DNA of 64,000 nt from Gemmatimonadota bacterium (GCA_016871855.1 VHBQ01000002.1:1-64000); one strand, 5' to 3'; numbered from the stretch's first letter, positions 27,263 to 37,444 are shown. The notes: a model not told the origin generated them from the sequence alone. Program-made: numbers and translations.

Positions 27263-28480
27263 CTACCGCAGCAGGTCCTTGAGCATCTGGCGCGAGATCA
27301 CGATGCGCTGGATTTCGCTGGTCCCCTCGCCGATCTCGCACACCTTCGCGTCGCGCATCATGCGCTCCACGGGGTAGTCCTTGGTGTAGCCGTACCCACC
27401 GTGGATTTGCACGGCCTTCGTGGTGGCCCGCATCGCCAACTCGGAACAGAAGAGCTTGGCCATGCTCGCCTCGCGGCGGTACGGCTTGCCCTGCTGCGAC
27501 AGCCACGCGGCGTGATAGACGAGGTGCTTCCCCGCCTCCACCTCGGTCGCCATGTCGGCGAGCTGGAACGACACGCCCTGGAAGTGCGCGATGGGCTGGC
27601 CGAACTGCCGCCGCTCCGTGCTGTACTGGAGCGCCGCATTCAGCGCTCCTTCCGCGATGCCGAGCGAGAGCGCCGCCACGCCCACGCGGCCGGCGTCGAG
27701 CGTCTGCATGAAGTTGACGAACCCCTCGCCCTCCTCGCCCAGACGATTCTCGACCGGCACCTCGACGTCCTCGAAGATCAGCTCGCGGGTGTCGGAGGCG
27801 CGCCAGCCGAGCTTGTCCTCCTTCTTCCCCGCCCTGAACCCCTTCATCACCGGCAGGGTGTCGTCGTGGCCGATCCCCGCGCGGCGGGCCGCCTCGAGGT
27901 TGCACGTCTCCTTGGTGAGGATAAACGAGGTGATCCCCTTGGTCCCGCGCGTCGCGTCCGTCACCGCGGTCACCAGGAAGATCTCACCGACGCCACCGTG
28001 CGTGATGAAGCGCTTGGTACCGTTCAGCACATAGTGGTCGCCCTTCCGCACCGCCGTGGTGCGCGTGCCGCCGGCGTCGCTCCCGGCCCCGGGCTCGGTG
28101 AGGCCGAACCCGCCGATGACCTTGCCCGACGCGAGCAGCGGCACGTACCGCGCCTTCTGCGCGGCGCTGCCAAAGTGCACGATCGGCGAGGTGCCCAGCG
28201 TCGTGTGCGCCGAGATGGTGATGGAATGCGACGCGCACACCTTCGCCATCTCATGAATCGCGATCATGTACGCGATGGTGTCGAAGCCGCTGCCACCGAG
28301 GGCCTCGTCCCACGGGATGCCGAGGAGGCCGAGGTCGGCCATTCCCTTCACCGTTTCCCACGGGAACTCCTGGGTCTCGTCGTGATGAGCGGCGATGGGA
28401 GCGACCTCGTCACGGGCGAAGGCGCGCACCATCTCGCGCACGGCGAGGTGGGAGTCGGTGAAGAAGAGAGAATCGTCCAT
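27263..28480 (-). CDS. Acyl-CoA dehydrogenase
   Basis: This is an FAD flavoenzyme that introduces the alpha-beta double bond in acyl-CoA. The 405 residues show the N-terminal helical domain, the GLTEPGAGSDAGGTRTTA substrate/FAD loop and FITHGGVGEIFLV. The C-terminus has QIHGGYGYTKDYPVER and CEIGEGTSEIQR, where the Glu before GTSEIQ is the short-chain-type catalytic base. Chain or branch preference cannot be assigned. It is convergent with the DUF2238 gene and may work with the acyl-CoA genes at 31.8-42.6 kb. Confidence 0.93.
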   Translation of the reverse strand: MDDSLFFTDSHLAVREMVRAFARDEVAPIAAHHDETQEFPWETVKGMADLGLLGIPWDEALGGSGFDTIAYMIAIHEMAKVCASHSITISAHTTLGTSPIVHFGSAAQKARYVPLLASGKVIGGFGLTEPGAGSDAGGTRTTAVRKGDHYVLNGTKRFITHGGVGEIFLVTAVTDATRGTKGITSFILTKETCNLEAARRAGIGHDDTLPVMKGFRAGKKEDKLGWRASDTRELIFEDVEVPVENRLGEEGEGFVNFMQTLDAGRVGVAALSLGIAEGALNAALQYSTERRQFGQPIAHFQGVSFQLADMATEVEAGKHLVYHAAWLSQQGKPYRREASMAKLFCSELAMRATTKAVQIHGGYGYTKDYPVERMMRDAKVCEIGEGTSEIQRIVISRQMLKDLLR

Positions 28481-28489
28481 TGAGATGCT

Positions 28490-28519
28490 GACGGTTGACG
28501 GTGGACGGTGGACGGTGGA
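28490..28519 (+). repeat. Heptamer array D (four GACGGTN units)
   Basis: GACGGTT then three GACGGTG units lie in the 67-nt spacer between the acyl-CoA dehydrogenase start and the U32 gene stop. No inverted partner was found. Confidence 0.88.
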
Positions 28520-28547
28520 TTACGACGTGCTGGAGCAGGCCGACGCG

Positions 28548-31025
28548 CTACACCGCCCTCGCAAAATGGCCGCGGGTGTACTGATCGCCTAGGATGCCGC
28601 GGACGGCATCCAACCTGGCGGGCTCCCCGGCGGCGAGGGCGTCGAGCGCCGAACGGTACGCGCCGATGATCTCGGCGACGCGATCGCCCCGCACGTTGAA
28701 CACGGCACGGTAGCTGCGCACGCCAGCGCGCCAGAGCCGCGGCAGGTACTGCGAGCCATCCACCGGCCGCGAATGGAGCAGCCGGTTGCGGCAGGCGCTG
28801 TCAGTGGCCAACGGGAAGGCATACCCGGTCGGATCGGTGAGCACGACGTGTGGGTGCTTTTGCACGCACAGGTCGCGGCAGGTGGTCGGTTCCCGGTCGA
28901 ACGCTGCGGAGAGGACGCAGTGTTCCAAGTTCATTCCCTCGGGACGGCCGAAGAGGAAGACCTCGAACCCGGCGCCATGCCACGGGGCGACGAGCTGGGC
29001 GATTTCCTCCGCCGTCAGTTCCACCGAAACGGTGATCCGTCGCGCGCCCATCGCGAACATCTCGCGCGCCGCGTGCTCATTGAAGCAGTTCACCGCATAG
29101 TCGGCGACGACGTCGCGGGAAGCGTCGCCAAGTTCGGCGACCAGCCCGAGATGCCCGCTGAGCATCGGCAGCGCGAGATCGAGCCATGGCTGGAGTGAGC
29201 GCCGCTCTTCGGGGCGAACGACGCTCGGCGTCCGGATGCGCAGCAGCACACCCTGCGCCGCCAGCTCCTTGGCGAGCGCCGAGACGCGAGCACGCGGCGG
29301 CGCCGGGTGGCGCAAGAAGGGATCGACCACGACTTCCGTGGCGCCGGCGCCGGCGGCCGCCCGCGCGTCGTCGAGGTCGAACACCTCCGCAATGAGGCCG
29401 AAGGCGCCTGCCTCTTGATGGCTGGCATCCCCAAGCCGCACCGCGCCCTGGATGCGCTCGGTGCGCTCAGCCACCACTGCCGCGTGGGCCCAGTCTCGGC
29501 GCTGCGACAACTCCTCGGTCGCGCGCTGCCGCATGCGGTTGAGCTCTGAAACCGGGAGGAAGAGGCCCGCGCCAAGCCCTGACACGTCGAGCGCGCCAAG
29601 CGCGAACGGCGTCTCCCCCAGCCGGCCGAATTGCTCGCGCAGCTGCGCCACGTCGAGAGGACGCTTGCTCGCCGGCGTGAGCGGGGCATCGGAATGCTCC
29701 GTGACGGTCTCTCCCTCGGCGCTCAGGACCGCCTTGAGCGGCGCGCCAGCGGCGCCGAAGAGACGGACGTCGAGCCGCGCGCGGCGCGGCCGCCCTTCAT
29801 CGGCGAGCGCCGCGAACGATGCACGCGCGACGCCGAGGAGTTGGGCGTCACTCGTGCGAAACACCTTCCACCCGGAAGCGACGCGCACTCGCGACGTGAG
29901 CGCCTGGCGCCAGCGACCCTCCCGTTGCTCGATGGTGCGGACCTCGGTGACCGCGAATCCCACGGATTCCATATGGCCGCCGCTCGGCGGCTCGAAGCCC
30001 ACTCCGTCGCCTACGGTGACGGGGATGCGGACGTCGACGACAACCTCGCCGTCCGCGAAGCCCTCGACGACCCCCAGCTCCAACCCGCGGTTGTCGGGCT
30101 GGGTGCGCGTGATGTAGTCGCGCCCCGCCCGTCCGCCGTACATCCCGCCAGTGAAGCCACGACTGAAGATCTGCACCAATGGAGCGGTCTCCTCGAACGT
30201 CGGCGGCGTGAACGTGCCCGCGCGCACGCGATCCAGCCACTCCCGGTATCCCTTCGTGACCGTGGCCACGTACTCGGGCTTCTTCTTGCGTCCCTCCACC
30301 TTCAGGCAGACGATGCCCGCATCGGCGATCTCCGCCAGATGGTCGTAGGCGCCGAGGTCCTTGGCGGAGATGAGGTAGCCGCGATCGAGCTCCACGTTCG
30401 AGTCGGCGTCGGTGAGGACGTAGTCTTTGCGGCAGCTTTGCGCGCAGGACCCCCGGTTGGCGCTCCGTTCGGAGATCATCCCGGACATGAAGCACTGGCC
30501 GCTGTACGAAATGCAGAGCGCCCCGTGCACGAAGCTCTCGAGGCCGAGGTCGGGGACGGCCGCCCGGATCTCGCGGATGTCGTCGAGGGTGTTCTCGCGG
30601 GCGAGCACGACGCGCCCGACGCCAAGTCGGCGCATGACGCGCGCCCCGCTGGCGTCGTGCACCGTCATTTGCGTTGAGCCGTGGATCTCGAAGCCGGGAT
30701 AGACCGCCTGGATGAGCCGCACGAGGCCGATGTCTTGCACGATGGCCGCGTCGATGCCGCGTTCAATGCACTCGCCAAGGTACTGCAGGCAGTCCTCGAG
30801 CTCCGACGGCTTCACCAGCGTGTTCAGCGTCATGTAGACGCGGACGCCATGGGCATGCGCGATCTGACAGGCGATCTCGAGGTCGTCGAGCGAGAGCTGG
30901 GCGCCCTCATCCCGCGCGTTGAACTTCGAGGCCCCCAGGTAGATGGAGTTCGCCCCATTGGCGACGGCGGCGCGAACGGCATCCACGCTGCCGGCGGGGG
31001 CAAGAAGCTCGGGGACGGCGGGCAT
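28548..31025 (-). CDS. U32 family protein (RlhA/TrhP-like, with DUF3656-type extension)
   Basis: This large 825-residue member of the peptidase U32 family is more likely an RNA-hydroxylation protein, as shown for E. coli RlhA and TrhP. The barrel begins ELLAPAGSVDAVRAAVANGANSIYLG, and ESFVHGALCISYSGQCFMS matches the U32 signature with conserved cysteines. Further Cys residues (NRGSCAQSCRK) could hold an Fe-S cluster. The C-terminal half (from about 380) matches the longer RlhA-type architecture, with a second barrel-like section containing CFNEHAAREM and CRDLCVQKH. It is transcribed alone; no adjacent tRNA-modification gene is present. Confidence 0.85.
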   Translation of the reverse strand: MPAVPELLAPAGSVDAVRAAVANGANSIYLGASKFNARDEGAQLSLDDLEIACQIAHAHGVRVYMTLNTLVKPSELEDCLQYLGECIERGIDAAIVQDIGLVRLIQAVYPGFEIHGSTQMTVHDASGARVMRRLGVGRVVLARENTLDDIREIRAAVPDLGLESFVHGALCISYSGQCFMSGMISERSANRGSCAQSCRKDYVLTDADSNVELDRGYLISAKDLGAYDHLAEIADAGIVCLKVEGRKKKPEYVATVTKGYREWLDRVRAGTFTPPTFEETAPLVQIFSRGFTGGMYGGRAGRDYITRTQPDNRGLELGVVEGFADGEVVVDVRIPVTVGDGVGFEPPSGGHMESVGFAVTEVRTIEQREGRWRQALTSRVRVASGWKVFRTSDAQLLGVARASFAALADEGRPRRARLDVRLFGAAGAPLKAVLSAEGETVTEHSDAPLTPASKRPLDVAQLREQFGRLGETPFALGALDVSGLGAGLFLPVSELNRMRQRATEELSQRRDWAHAAVVAERTERIQGAVRLGDASHQEAGAFGLIAEVFDLDDARAAAGAGATEVVVDPFLRHPAPPRARVSALAKELAAQGVLLRIRTPSVVRPEERRSLQPWLDLALPMLSGHLGLVAELGDASRDVVADYAVNCFNEHAAREMFAMGARRITVSVELTAEEIAQLVAPWHGAGFEVFLFGRPEGMNLEHCVLSAAFDREPTTCRDLCVQKHPHVVLTDPTGYAFPLATDSACRNRLLHSRPVDGSQYLPRLWRAGVRSYRAVFNVRGDRVAEIIGAYRSALDALAAGEPARLDAVRGILGDQYTRGHFARAV

Positions 31026-31113
31026 GCGAGGAAGAATAGCGGGTCCTCGCCACGGACGCCCAGTTGAAACCGTCGGCTGCCCAGCCGCGTAGAGAGATCA
31101 ACCGGAGGGGCAT

Positions 31114-31416
31114 ATGATCACGTTCCTACTTTCCTCGGCTCTCATTTTCGTCGGCGCCATCATGGGCTACGGCACCGCACGCCGCTTCGTTCGCGACCGC
31201 CTGCGCTTCGTGGACGGAGCGCACAAGCCAGCCGTGCCTTGGGTGGTGGGCGTCGCCGCCTTCCTGGTCGCGATCCCCGTGGTGAACGTGATCTCGTGGC
31301 TGCCGCTCGTTCATCTTGGCGGCGGCGCCGCCATCGCCCTAGGGGCGAGCGTCGGACTCGGCGTGAAGGCCGGCTCGCGCGACATCCGCGAGGGGCGGTA
31401 CGAGTTGCACGCGTGA
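31114..31416 (+). CDS. Small two-span membrane protein, unknown function
   Basis: This 100-residue protein has hydrophobic segments at about residues 1-18 (FLLSSALIFVGAIMGYG), 42-65 (VVGVAAFLVAIPVVNVISWL) and 68-85. It ends in a polar tail (KAGSRDIREGRYELHA). No family was recognised. The start is supported by GGAGGGGC just upstream. A terminator follows 63 nt after the stop. Confidence 0.6.
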   Translation: MITFLLSSALIFVGAIMGYGTARRFVRDRLRFVDGAHKPAVPWVVGVAAFLVAIPVVNVISWLPLVHLGGGAAIALGASVGLGVKAGSRDIREGRYELHA

Positions 31417-31422
31417 ACTGCG

Positions 31423-31570
31423 GACGGTGGAGGGTGGACGGTAGACGGTAGAACCGGCTACGCCGTTGCCAGAAATGAGAAGCCCGGGGGCCAGATGGCC
31501 CTCGGGCTTTTGTCATGGGCGCCTCGGCCCACGCGGTGATCCACCGTCCACCGTCAACGGTCCACCGTCA
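31423..31570. repeat. Heptamer hairpin locus E (GACGGTN arms around a terminator)
   Basis: The left arm 31423-31450 has four units. The 90-nt centre holds a terminator hairpin. The right arm 31541-31568 has four inverted units and overlaps the stop codon of the 58-aa gene on the minus strand. Confidence 0.88.
31480..31511 (+). terminator. Intrinsic terminator after the 100-aa membrane protein
   Basis: A 13-bp stem (AAGCCCGGGGGCC with GGCCCTCGGGCTT, one G-U pair) has a 4-nt loop and runs into TTTT on the plus strand. It lies between the arms of heptamer locus E. Confidence 0.8.
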
Positions 31571-31744
31571 CTTCTCGCTGTTGGACGAGGTCTCCTTTCC
31601 CTTCCAGAACCGCAGCACCCACGCCACCGCCACCAGCCCCAGACCGATCCAACGCAGCTGGTTCATCTCCAGCCGAATCCCCGCGCCGAACAGCACGATG
31701 CCCGCGAGGGCTAAGATGAGCTTGATGGTCGTGCGTGGTGTCAT
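31568..31744 (-). CDS. Small two-span membrane protein (58 aa)
   Basis: MTPRTTIKLILALAGIVLFG gives one hydrophobic helix and RWIGLGLVAVAWVLRFW a second. A charged tail follows (KGKETSSNSEK). No family is recognised. It lies 31 nt downstream of the saccharopine-dehydrogenase-like gene and may be the last gene of that operon. Its stop codon is within the right arm of repeat locus E. Confidence 0.6.
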   Translation of the reverse strand: MTPRTTIKLILALAGIVLFGAGIRLEMNQLRWIGLGLVAVAWVLRFWKGKETSSNSEK

Positions 31745-31775
31745 TGGCCTTCGTCCTTGGTGGTAGGCGGTCGCT

Positions 31776-32819
31776 TCACAGGTCGGTGCGGACGCAACCG
31801 GGCAGTTCAAGAATGAAGTCGGCGCCGAGCAGGCGCGAGGGCGTCTGGAAGCCGGCCTTGGCGCCGCCCGCCAGCACGCGCTGCGCGATGCGAGCCGCCG
31901 CCTGCGCCGTGTGCGTGTATCCGTCGGGGGTCGTCAACCGCGCGGAGACGGAGCGGCCCGAGGCATCGCGGGCCTCACCCCATAACGCCGCGTGCGACCG
32001 CACCCTCGCGTCGGCGGAGGGACCGGCGGGGCGGCGGGCGATGGACGCGACCAGCCGGCGGCGCACAAAGCCGGTTCGGAGCAGAGGCGCGACAAACCGC
32101 GACCAGCGCAGCGAGCGAATGGCGGAGCGAGAGAGCGCGACGTACACCTCGATGTTCGGGATCCCGGTGCTGTGAAAGGCGGTGGAGACGTCGCCCCACG
32201 GAATCGTCACCGTTTCCCGGGCGCGGTCGCCGAATTCCACGCGCCGCGACTTCCAACCCGGCGGCACCGCCACGATGCGACCGTCCCGACGGACCGCGCC
32301 GGGGCCTCCAGCGTTCTCTGCCATCGTCGTCGCGGTGCCGCGCGAGAGTCCGCCCCCACCGTGGAAGGCGAGCACCAGCGACGTCGCCCCGGGCAAACGA
32401 CGGCTCAGATGCGCGGCAAGGCAGTCACTGGGCACGACATCGAAGCCCACCCCGGGAAGCAGCATCACTCCGACACTGCGCGCCTGCGCATCGCGCGCGG
32501 CGAGCGCCTCGAAGACGGCGATCTCACCGGTGATATCGAGGTAATGCACACCCAGGCGCAGACAGGCCTCGGCCATGGGGCGAGCCGTGCGCGAGAACGG
32601 TCCCGCGCAGTGCAGCACGACCGTCGCCCCGCGCAACACCGCATCGAGCGTTGCCGGATCATCCAGCGGGGCGACGCGGAGCTCGAGCCCGTGTCGCGCG
32701 GCGAGCGCGGCGACCGCCGCGCCGTTGCGCCCGGACAGGACCGGGCGCAAGCCGAGCGCCAGGCACTCCTCCACGACCAGTTGTCCTGTGTACCCCGTGG
32801 CGCCGTACACGACGAGCAT
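31776..32819 (-). CDS. Saccharopine dehydrogenase-like NAD(P)-binding oxidoreductase
   Basis: This 347-residue protein has an N-terminal Rossmann fold (VVYGATGYTGQLVVEECLALG) and the conserved VVLHCAGPFSRTARPMAEACLRLGVHYLDITGE. These are typical of saccharopine-dehydrogenase-like and trans-acting enoyl-reductase proteins. The MLLPGVGFDVVPSD motif follows. The substrate is unknown. Position after an enoyl-CoA hydratase suggests an acyl-type substrate, which is inference. Confidence 0.85.
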   Translation of the reverse strand: MLVVYGATGYTGQLVVEECLALGLRPVLSGRNGAAVAALAARHGLELRVAPLDDPATLDAVLRGATVVLHCAGPFSRTARPMAEACLRLGVHYLDITGEIAVFEALAARDAQARSVGVMLLPGVGFDVVPSDCLAAHLSRRLPGATSLVLAFHGGGGLSRGTATTMAENAGGPGAVRRDGRIVAVPPGWKSRRVEFGDRARETVTIPWGDVSTAFHSTGIPNIEVYVALSRSAIRSLRWSRFVAPLLRTGFVRRRLVASIARRPAGPSADARVRSHAALWGEARDASGRSVSARLTTPDGYTHTAQAAARIAQRVLAGGAKAGFQTPSRLLGADFILELPGCVRTDL

Positions 32820-32822
32820 TCG

Positions 32823-33578
32823 CTACTCCTTGGACCGCGCGGGACTCGGCTCCGCGGCGGCGCGCGCCTCGGCATTGACCTTCACGCCTTCATCAAGGCC
32901 CTCGCGGAAGTCCATCCCATCCAGCGCGTAGAACAGCCGCTTGGTGAACGCCATGCCGCGTGACGAGTGCGACGCGAGGCCGAGCACAATGCGCTCGACT
33001 TCGCACTCAAACGCGGCGCGCGACAGCACGCGACTCACGAGCCCGATGCGCTCGGCCTCTGCGGCCTGCACCAACCGACCGCTCGCGATCAGATCAAAGG
33101 CGTGCTTCTCGCCCACCGAGCGCCGCAGCATCGTCATTACGATGGCGGGCACGGTGCCGAGCCGAACCTCCGGATAGCCGAACGTGGCATCCTCGCGCGC
33201 GAGCACGACATCGCAGGCCGTGGCGAGCCCGGCGCCACCGGCGAGCGCGCGCCCCTGCACCGCCGCGATCACCGGCTTGCTCATCTGCCGCACGCCAAGG
33301 AAGAGCCGGCCGAGCGCCGAGGCATCCTCGGCTTCCCCGCCCTCCGTGGACTCGAGCGTCGCAGCGAGATCGGCCAGATCGTTGCCAGCGCAGAAGTGGT
33401 CGCCCTCCCCGGCAATGAGCACGGCGCGCACCTCGCCGTCGGCTTCGAACTCCTCAAGCGCGTGGCGCAGTTCAACGACGGTGCGCTGGTCCAGCGCGTT
33501 CTGGTTGCTGGGGCGCGCGAGCGTCGCGCGGCCGATGCCCCCAAAGATGGCGATGCGAAGGCGGGGTTCGTCGCTCAT
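32823..33578 (-). CDS. Enoyl-CoA hydratase/isomerase family protein
   Basis: This crotonase-fold enzyme has 251 residues. The oxyanion-hole segments are HFCAGNDLADL and ALAGGAGLATACDVVLA, and a conserved FGYPEVRLG follows. The Glu of FGYPEV is at a usual catalytic region; a second typical catalytic Glu is not clear, so hydratase versus isomerase is open. The ATG overlaps the AtuA-partner stop by 4 nt. Confidence 0.9.
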   Translation of the reverse strand: MSDEPRLRIAIFGGIGRATLARPSNQNALDQRTVVELRHALEEFEADGEVRAVLIAGEGDHFCAGNDLADLAATLESTEGGEAEDASALGRLFLGVRQMSKPVIAAVQGRALAGGAGLATACDVVLAREDATFGYPEVRLGTVPAIVMTMLRRSVGEKHAFDLIASGRLVQAAEAERIGLVSRVLSRAAFECEVERIVLGLASHSSRGMAFTKRLFYALDGMDFREGLDEGVKVNAEARAAAEPSPARSKE

Positions 33579-33928
33579 GGTGCGGCCGGAAGGCCCGCGA
33601 CGCGCGCTTCGTCGTCGGGGATGTCCAATTCAACGCGAAGCAGCGCGGTGGAGTAGACCTTGCCCTGTGCATCTGTCTTCAGCGACAGCGTGCCGCCGCC
33701 GTCGAGGGCGCCATGCAGCAGGAAGTTGAGCGCCTTCAAGTTGGGAAGTTCGTAGCGCTCCACGCCACCCTCGATCACGCCGGCGAAGTGACGGGCGACG
33801 CACTCGCGCGTGAGATGGCGTTCGAGCAGGGGGTACCACTCTGGCTTCAACGCGATGACGCCGACGTTGGCCGTGTCTCCCTTGTCGCCGGAGCGCGCGT
33901 GGGCGATGTCGAGCAGACGGACGCGCAT
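33575..33928 (-). CDS. AtuA C-terminal-like ferredoxin-fold protein
   Basis: This 117-residue protein corresponds to the C-terminal domain found fused to or encoded next to AtuA. It begins VRLLDIAHARSGDKGDTANVGVIA, the domain signature, and includes YELPNLKALNFLLHGALDGGGTLSL. It overlaps the atuA-like stop by 1 nt (TGATG), so the two products probably form a complex. Confidence 0.85.
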   Translation of the reverse strand: MRVRLLDIAHARSGDKGDTANVGVIALKPEWYPLLERHLTRECVARHFAGVIEGGVERYELPNLKALNFLLHGALDGGGTLSLKTDAQGKVYSTALLRVELDIPDDEARVAGLPAAP

Positions 33929-35289
33929 CAGCGAACCTCCACGCGGGTTTGCACGACCGACTTGTCCACCAACGCGGGCCAGTAGGCCACAATCTCCTCG
34001 ACCTTCGGCCGTCCGCCGGCGAAGCCCGTCACGCTCGGCGGTCCGTTGAGCACAAGCGGAACGATCTCGCGCGTGAAACGCTCGACCTTCTTCTTGTCCG
34101 CGTCCCGCACGCCGATGCGATACTGGACCTCGGGGGCTTGGCGCCCCGCGTCGCCTGCGAGCGGCCCATGCGTGGCCGAGGCACCGACGAATTCGCCGAG
34201 CACCTTCTCGAACCGCAGGCCAAGCCGATCGAGGCGCTCGCGCAGGACGCGATCGGCGAGTTGCGCCTTCTCCAGCGCATCCGGCCACGCGTACACCAGC
34301 GAGCCCACCGCCTTGTAGCCCGACCGATAAGCGATCGAGACCTTGAGCTTGTCCGTCGCCGGCGCCCCGCGGATGCCGAAGACCCGGACTCGGTCGAGGC
34401 CGTCGGGCGCCAGCTGGATGGACGTGAAGTCGGCGACCACGTCGGGTGTGATGTAGGCGTGGGGATCGCCCATCTCGTAGACGAGCTGCTCCGTGACCGT
34501 CTCGACACTGACGCGACCGCCCGTGCCCGCGTGCTTGGTCACGACGAAGCTGCCGTCGGCGCTTCCCTCGACGATGGGGTAGCCGACGTCAGCGAGGTCC
34601 GGGATGCTGCGCCAGTCGTGCAGGCAGTTGCCGCCGGAACACTGCGCGCCGCACTCAATGATGTGGCCGGCGATGATCCCCGCCGCCAGCCGATCCCAGT
34701 CGGCAGCGCCCCACCCGAACTCGTGGCGGAGCGGCGCCATCGTGAGCGCCGTGTCGGTGCTGCGCCCCGTGATCACGACGTTGGCGTCGCGTGCGAGCGC
34801 CTCCACGATGGGCGTGGAGCCGATGTACGCGTTCGCGGCGATGACGCGGTCGCGCACCATGGAGAGCGCCTCGCCTGTGTCCATGTTGCGCAGTTCGTGC
34901 CCGCCAGCCAGCAGCTCGTCGAGGCGCGGCAGGAGGTTGTCGCCGGTGACGATGCCGATGCGAAGCGCGCCTGTTCGCCCTGCCTGCGCGGCCATCGCTT
35001 GCACGGCCGCAGCGCACGCCTCGGGGTTCACGCCGCCGGCGTTGGCGATGACCTTCACGCCGCGCTCGGCGACAGCAGGCAGGACGCTCTCCATTGCGCC
35101 AACGAAGTCGCGCGCGTACCCCATCGCCGGGTCGCGTTCCTTCTGCTTCTGCAGAATGGACATCGTGACTTCGGCGAGGTAATCGAGCATCAGGTAGTCC
35201 ACCGGACCACCCTCAACCTGCCGGCGCGGCGCCTCCGGCCAGTCGCCCCAGAAGCCCTGCCCTCCGGCGACGCGCACGACCCTGCTCAC
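33928..35289 (-). CDS. AtuA-like acyl-CoA metabolism protein (DUF1446)
   Basis: This 453-residue protein belongs to the AtuA family, named from acyclic-terpene (citronellol/geraniol) catabolism; its reaction is not firmly established. Recognisable parts are [38 protein letters not shown], the central [17 protein letters not shown] and [18 protein letters not shown]. It sits between the carboxyltransferase gene and its small partner, the arrangement known for terpene and branched acyl-CoA carboxylation clusters. Confidence 0.88.
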   Translation of the reverse strand: MSRVVRVAGGQGFWGDWPEAPRRQVEGGPVDYLMLDYLAEVTMSILQKQKERDPAMGYARDFVGAMESVLPAVAERGVKVIANAGGVNPEACAAAVQAMAAQAGRTGALRIGIVTGDNLLPRLDELLAGGHELRNMDTGEALSMVRDRVIAANAYIGSTPIVEALARDANVVITGRSTDTALTMAPLRHEFGWGAADWDRLAAGIIAGHIIECGAQCSGGNCLHDWRSIPDLADVGYPIVEGSADGSFVVTKHAGTGGRVSVETVTEQLVYEMGDPHAYITPDVVADFTSIQLAPDGLDRVRVFGIRGAPATDKLKVSIAYRSGYKAVGSLVYAWPDALEKAQLADRVLRERLDRLGLRFEKVLGEFVGASATHGPLAGDAGRQAPEVQYRIGVRDADKKKVERFTREIVPLVLNGPPSVTGFAGGRPKVEEIVAYWPALVDKSVVQTRVEVR

Positions 35290-36902
35290 TCATCGCCTCC
35301 CAGCCGGCTCGGCAGGACGAAGGGGCCGAGGTGCGGCCCAGGGTTCTGCCAGGCGGCGCGCAGCGCGATGCCGAGCACGGTGCGCGTGTCTTCGGGGTAG
35401 ACGATGGTGTCCACGTAGCCGCGCGCAGCGGCGAAGCGAGCATCGAGCTGGTGCTCGTAGTCCGCGCGCATCGCCTCGACGGCGGCCTTCAAGTCGTCGG
35501 ACGGATCGAAGCCCGCCTTCTTGGCCTCTTCGAGCGAGGGGCCATGCACCGCCTGCACGGCCGACTCCCCCTCCATCACCGCCATCCGCCCGGTGGGCCA
35601 CGAGAAGATGAAGTCCGGGTCGAAGCCCTGCCCCGCCATCGCGTAGTAGCCGGCGCCGGAGGCGTGGTTCAGGGTGAGGACGATCTTCGGCACGCTGGTC
35701 GTGGCCATCGCTTCGACGAAGTGCGCCCCCGCGCGGATGATTCCGGAGTGCTCGGCGTCCTTGCCGACCATGAAGCCGGACACGTCCTGCACGAACAGGA
35801 GCGGAATGCCGTGCCGGTCGCAGCGCTGGATGAAGTACGCGACTTTCTCCGCGCTCTCGGTGTAGATGATGCCGCCGAAGCGAGCTCCCGCTCCGTGCGC
35901 GCCCTTCACGAGGTGGCGCAGGTTCGCGACCACACCAACCGGCATCCCCTCGATGCGGGCATCGCCGCAGATCATCTCGCGGGCGATGTCGGGCTGGAAC
36001 TCGTCGAGCGCGCCATCGTCCAGAATCGTGCGCAGAACCGCGTGCATGTCGTACTGCATGCGGTGGTCGTTGGGGAGCAGGTCGTACAGCGTGGACGGAT
36101 CGGCGCCAGGCGCTGCGTCTGGATCGTAGGGCGCCACGCGTTCGGGTGGCGCGAGGCGGCCGATGAGGTCGCGGATCTTCGCCAGGCAGGCCGCGTCGTC
36201 TTCCACCGCATAGTGCGCGACGGCGGAGATGCCGGTGTGCGTGCTCGCGCCGCCAAGCGTTTCGGCGTCGATCGCCGCGCCGGTCGCGCCCTTCACGAGG
36301 TTCGGACCGCCGAGCCCCATGAAGGACGTGCCTTTCACCATTAGGATCTCGTCGCTCAACGCCGGGAGATACGCGCCGCCGGCGATGCAGGGGCCCATCA
36401 CCGCCGCGATCTGCGGGATGTGGAGATAGCGGCGCATGAGCGAGTTGTAATAGAAGATGCGCGCCGCGCCGTACTGGCCGGGGAAGACGCCGCCTTGATA
36501 CGGGAGGTTCACCCCCGCCGAGTCCACCAGATAGATGATCGGCAGGTGACAGCGCATCGCGCATTCCTGCGCGCGCAGGATCTTGCCGATCGTCTCAGGC
36601 CACCACGAGCCCGCCTTGACGGTGGCGTCGTTGGCGACGACGACGCACGGGCGCCCTCCCACGTGCACCAGCCCGGTGACCACGCCCGCGGCGGGCGCTT
36701 CACCGTTGTACTTGTCGTAGGCGACGAGGAGGCCGAACTCGACGAACGCGGTGTCGGCATCCTTCAACCGCGCGATGCGCTCCCGAGCCGTAAGCTTTCC
36801 CTGCCGGTGCTGACGTTCGATCTTCTCTGGCCCGCCGCCCAGCCGAAGCCGCTGCTCAAGCTCGCGCGCAGCGGCGCTCACGTCGGCCAGCCGGCTGCTC
36901 AC
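35286..36902 (-). CDS. Acyl-CoA carboxylase carboxyltransferase (MCC/GCC beta-like)
   Basis: This subunit (538 residues) transfers the carboxyl group from biotin to acyl-CoA. The N-terminal half shows [39 protein letters not shown] and [23 protein letters not shown]. These look like 3-methylcrotonyl- or geranyl-CoA carboxylase beta rather than propionyl-CoA carboxylase. The C-terminal half has [16 protein letters not shown] and QDVSGFMVG. The start is GTG at 36902, overlapping the B12-protein stop (GTGA). No biotin-carboxylase subunit gene is in the window. Confidence 0.9.
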   Translation of the reverse strand: MSSRLADVSAAARELEQRLRLGGGPEKIERQHRQGKLTARERIARLKDADTAFVEFGLLVAYDKYNGEAPAAGVVTGLVHVGGRPCVVVANDATVKAGSWWPETIGKILRAQECAMRCHLPIIYLVDSAGVNLPYQGGVFPGQYGAARIFYYNSLMRRYLHIPQIAAVMGPCIAGGAYLPALSDEILMVKGTSFMGLGGPNLVKGATGAAIDAETLGGASTHTGISAVAHYAVEDDAACLAKIRDLIGRLAPPERVAPYDPDAAPGADPSTLYDLLPNDHRMQYDMHAVLRTILDDGALDEFQPDIAREMICGDARIEGMPVGVVANLRHLVKGAHGAGARFGGIIYTESAEKVAYFIQRCDRHGIPLLFVQDVSGFMVGKDAEHSGIIRAGAHFVEAMATTSVPKIVLTLNHASGAGYYAMAGQGFDPDFIFSWPTGRMAVMEGESAVQAVHGPSLEEAKKAGFDPSDDLKAAVEAMRADYEHQLDARFAAARGYVDTIVYPEDTRTVLGIALRAAWQNPGPHLGPFVLPSRLGGDE

Positions 36903-37312
36903 GCGTCCTTCGCCTGCCGCTCGGCGTACCACTCCCGGATGTACGCGATGAGCTCGGACGTCGGCGTGCCTGGTCCGAAGAGGCGGCCAACGCCCGTGGC
37001 GGCGAGACGCTCCATGTCCTCCTTGGGCATGATGCCGCCCCCAGTGAGGAGGATGTCGTCACGCCCCTGCTCGGCGAGCAGTTCGCGGACGCGCGGGAAG
37101 AGCGTCATGTGAGCGCCGGAGAGAATGGAGAGGCCGACGACGTCCACGTCTTCCTGGACGGCGGCGCCGGCGATCATCTCGGGCGTCTGGTGAAGGCCGG
37201 TGTAGATGACTTCCATGCCGGCGTCGCGCAGGGCGGCAGCCACCACCTTTGCCCCACGATCGTGGCCGTCGAGCCCCGGCTTGGCGACGAGCACTCGGAT
37301 GGGTGTGTCCAT
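36899..37312 (-). CDS. Cobalamin-binding small subunit of an acyl-CoA mutase (IcmB-like)
   Basis: This stand-alone B12-binding domain (137 residues) supplies adenosylcobalamin to a separate catalytic subunit. The Asp15-x-His17-x2-Gly20 motif ([11 protein letters not shown]) coordinates cobalt. It continues with [12 protein letters not shown] and [13 protein letters not shown]. The size equals IcmB of isobutyryl-CoA mutase and the small subunits of archaeal split MCM. The catalytic subunit candidate is at 39778-41469 in another transcription unit. Confidence 0.92.
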   Translation of the reverse strand: MDTPIRVLVAKPGLDGHDRGAKVVAAALRDAGMEVIYTGLHQTPEMIAGAAVQEDVDVVGLSILSGAHMTLFPRVRELLAEQGRDDILLTGGGIMPKEDMERLAATGVGRLFGPGTPTSELIAYIREWYAERQAKDA

Positions 37313-37444
37313 AATGGAGAGAAATAAGCGGCCGCGACGCGCGGCGGCAATAGAAGCCGGTGGAATCCGCGCGGCTGGGCGCTAGCTTTTCAGGGCGCCC
37401 CCTGAAGGACATCCGCCATCCCGACGCACACGCCGACCTACGCC

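Noticed and set aside
28490..28547. Possible small peptide from the repeat between the acyl-CoA dehydrogenase and U32 genes
   Set aside because: The frame exists only because GACGGTN lacks stops; there is no ribosome-binding site.
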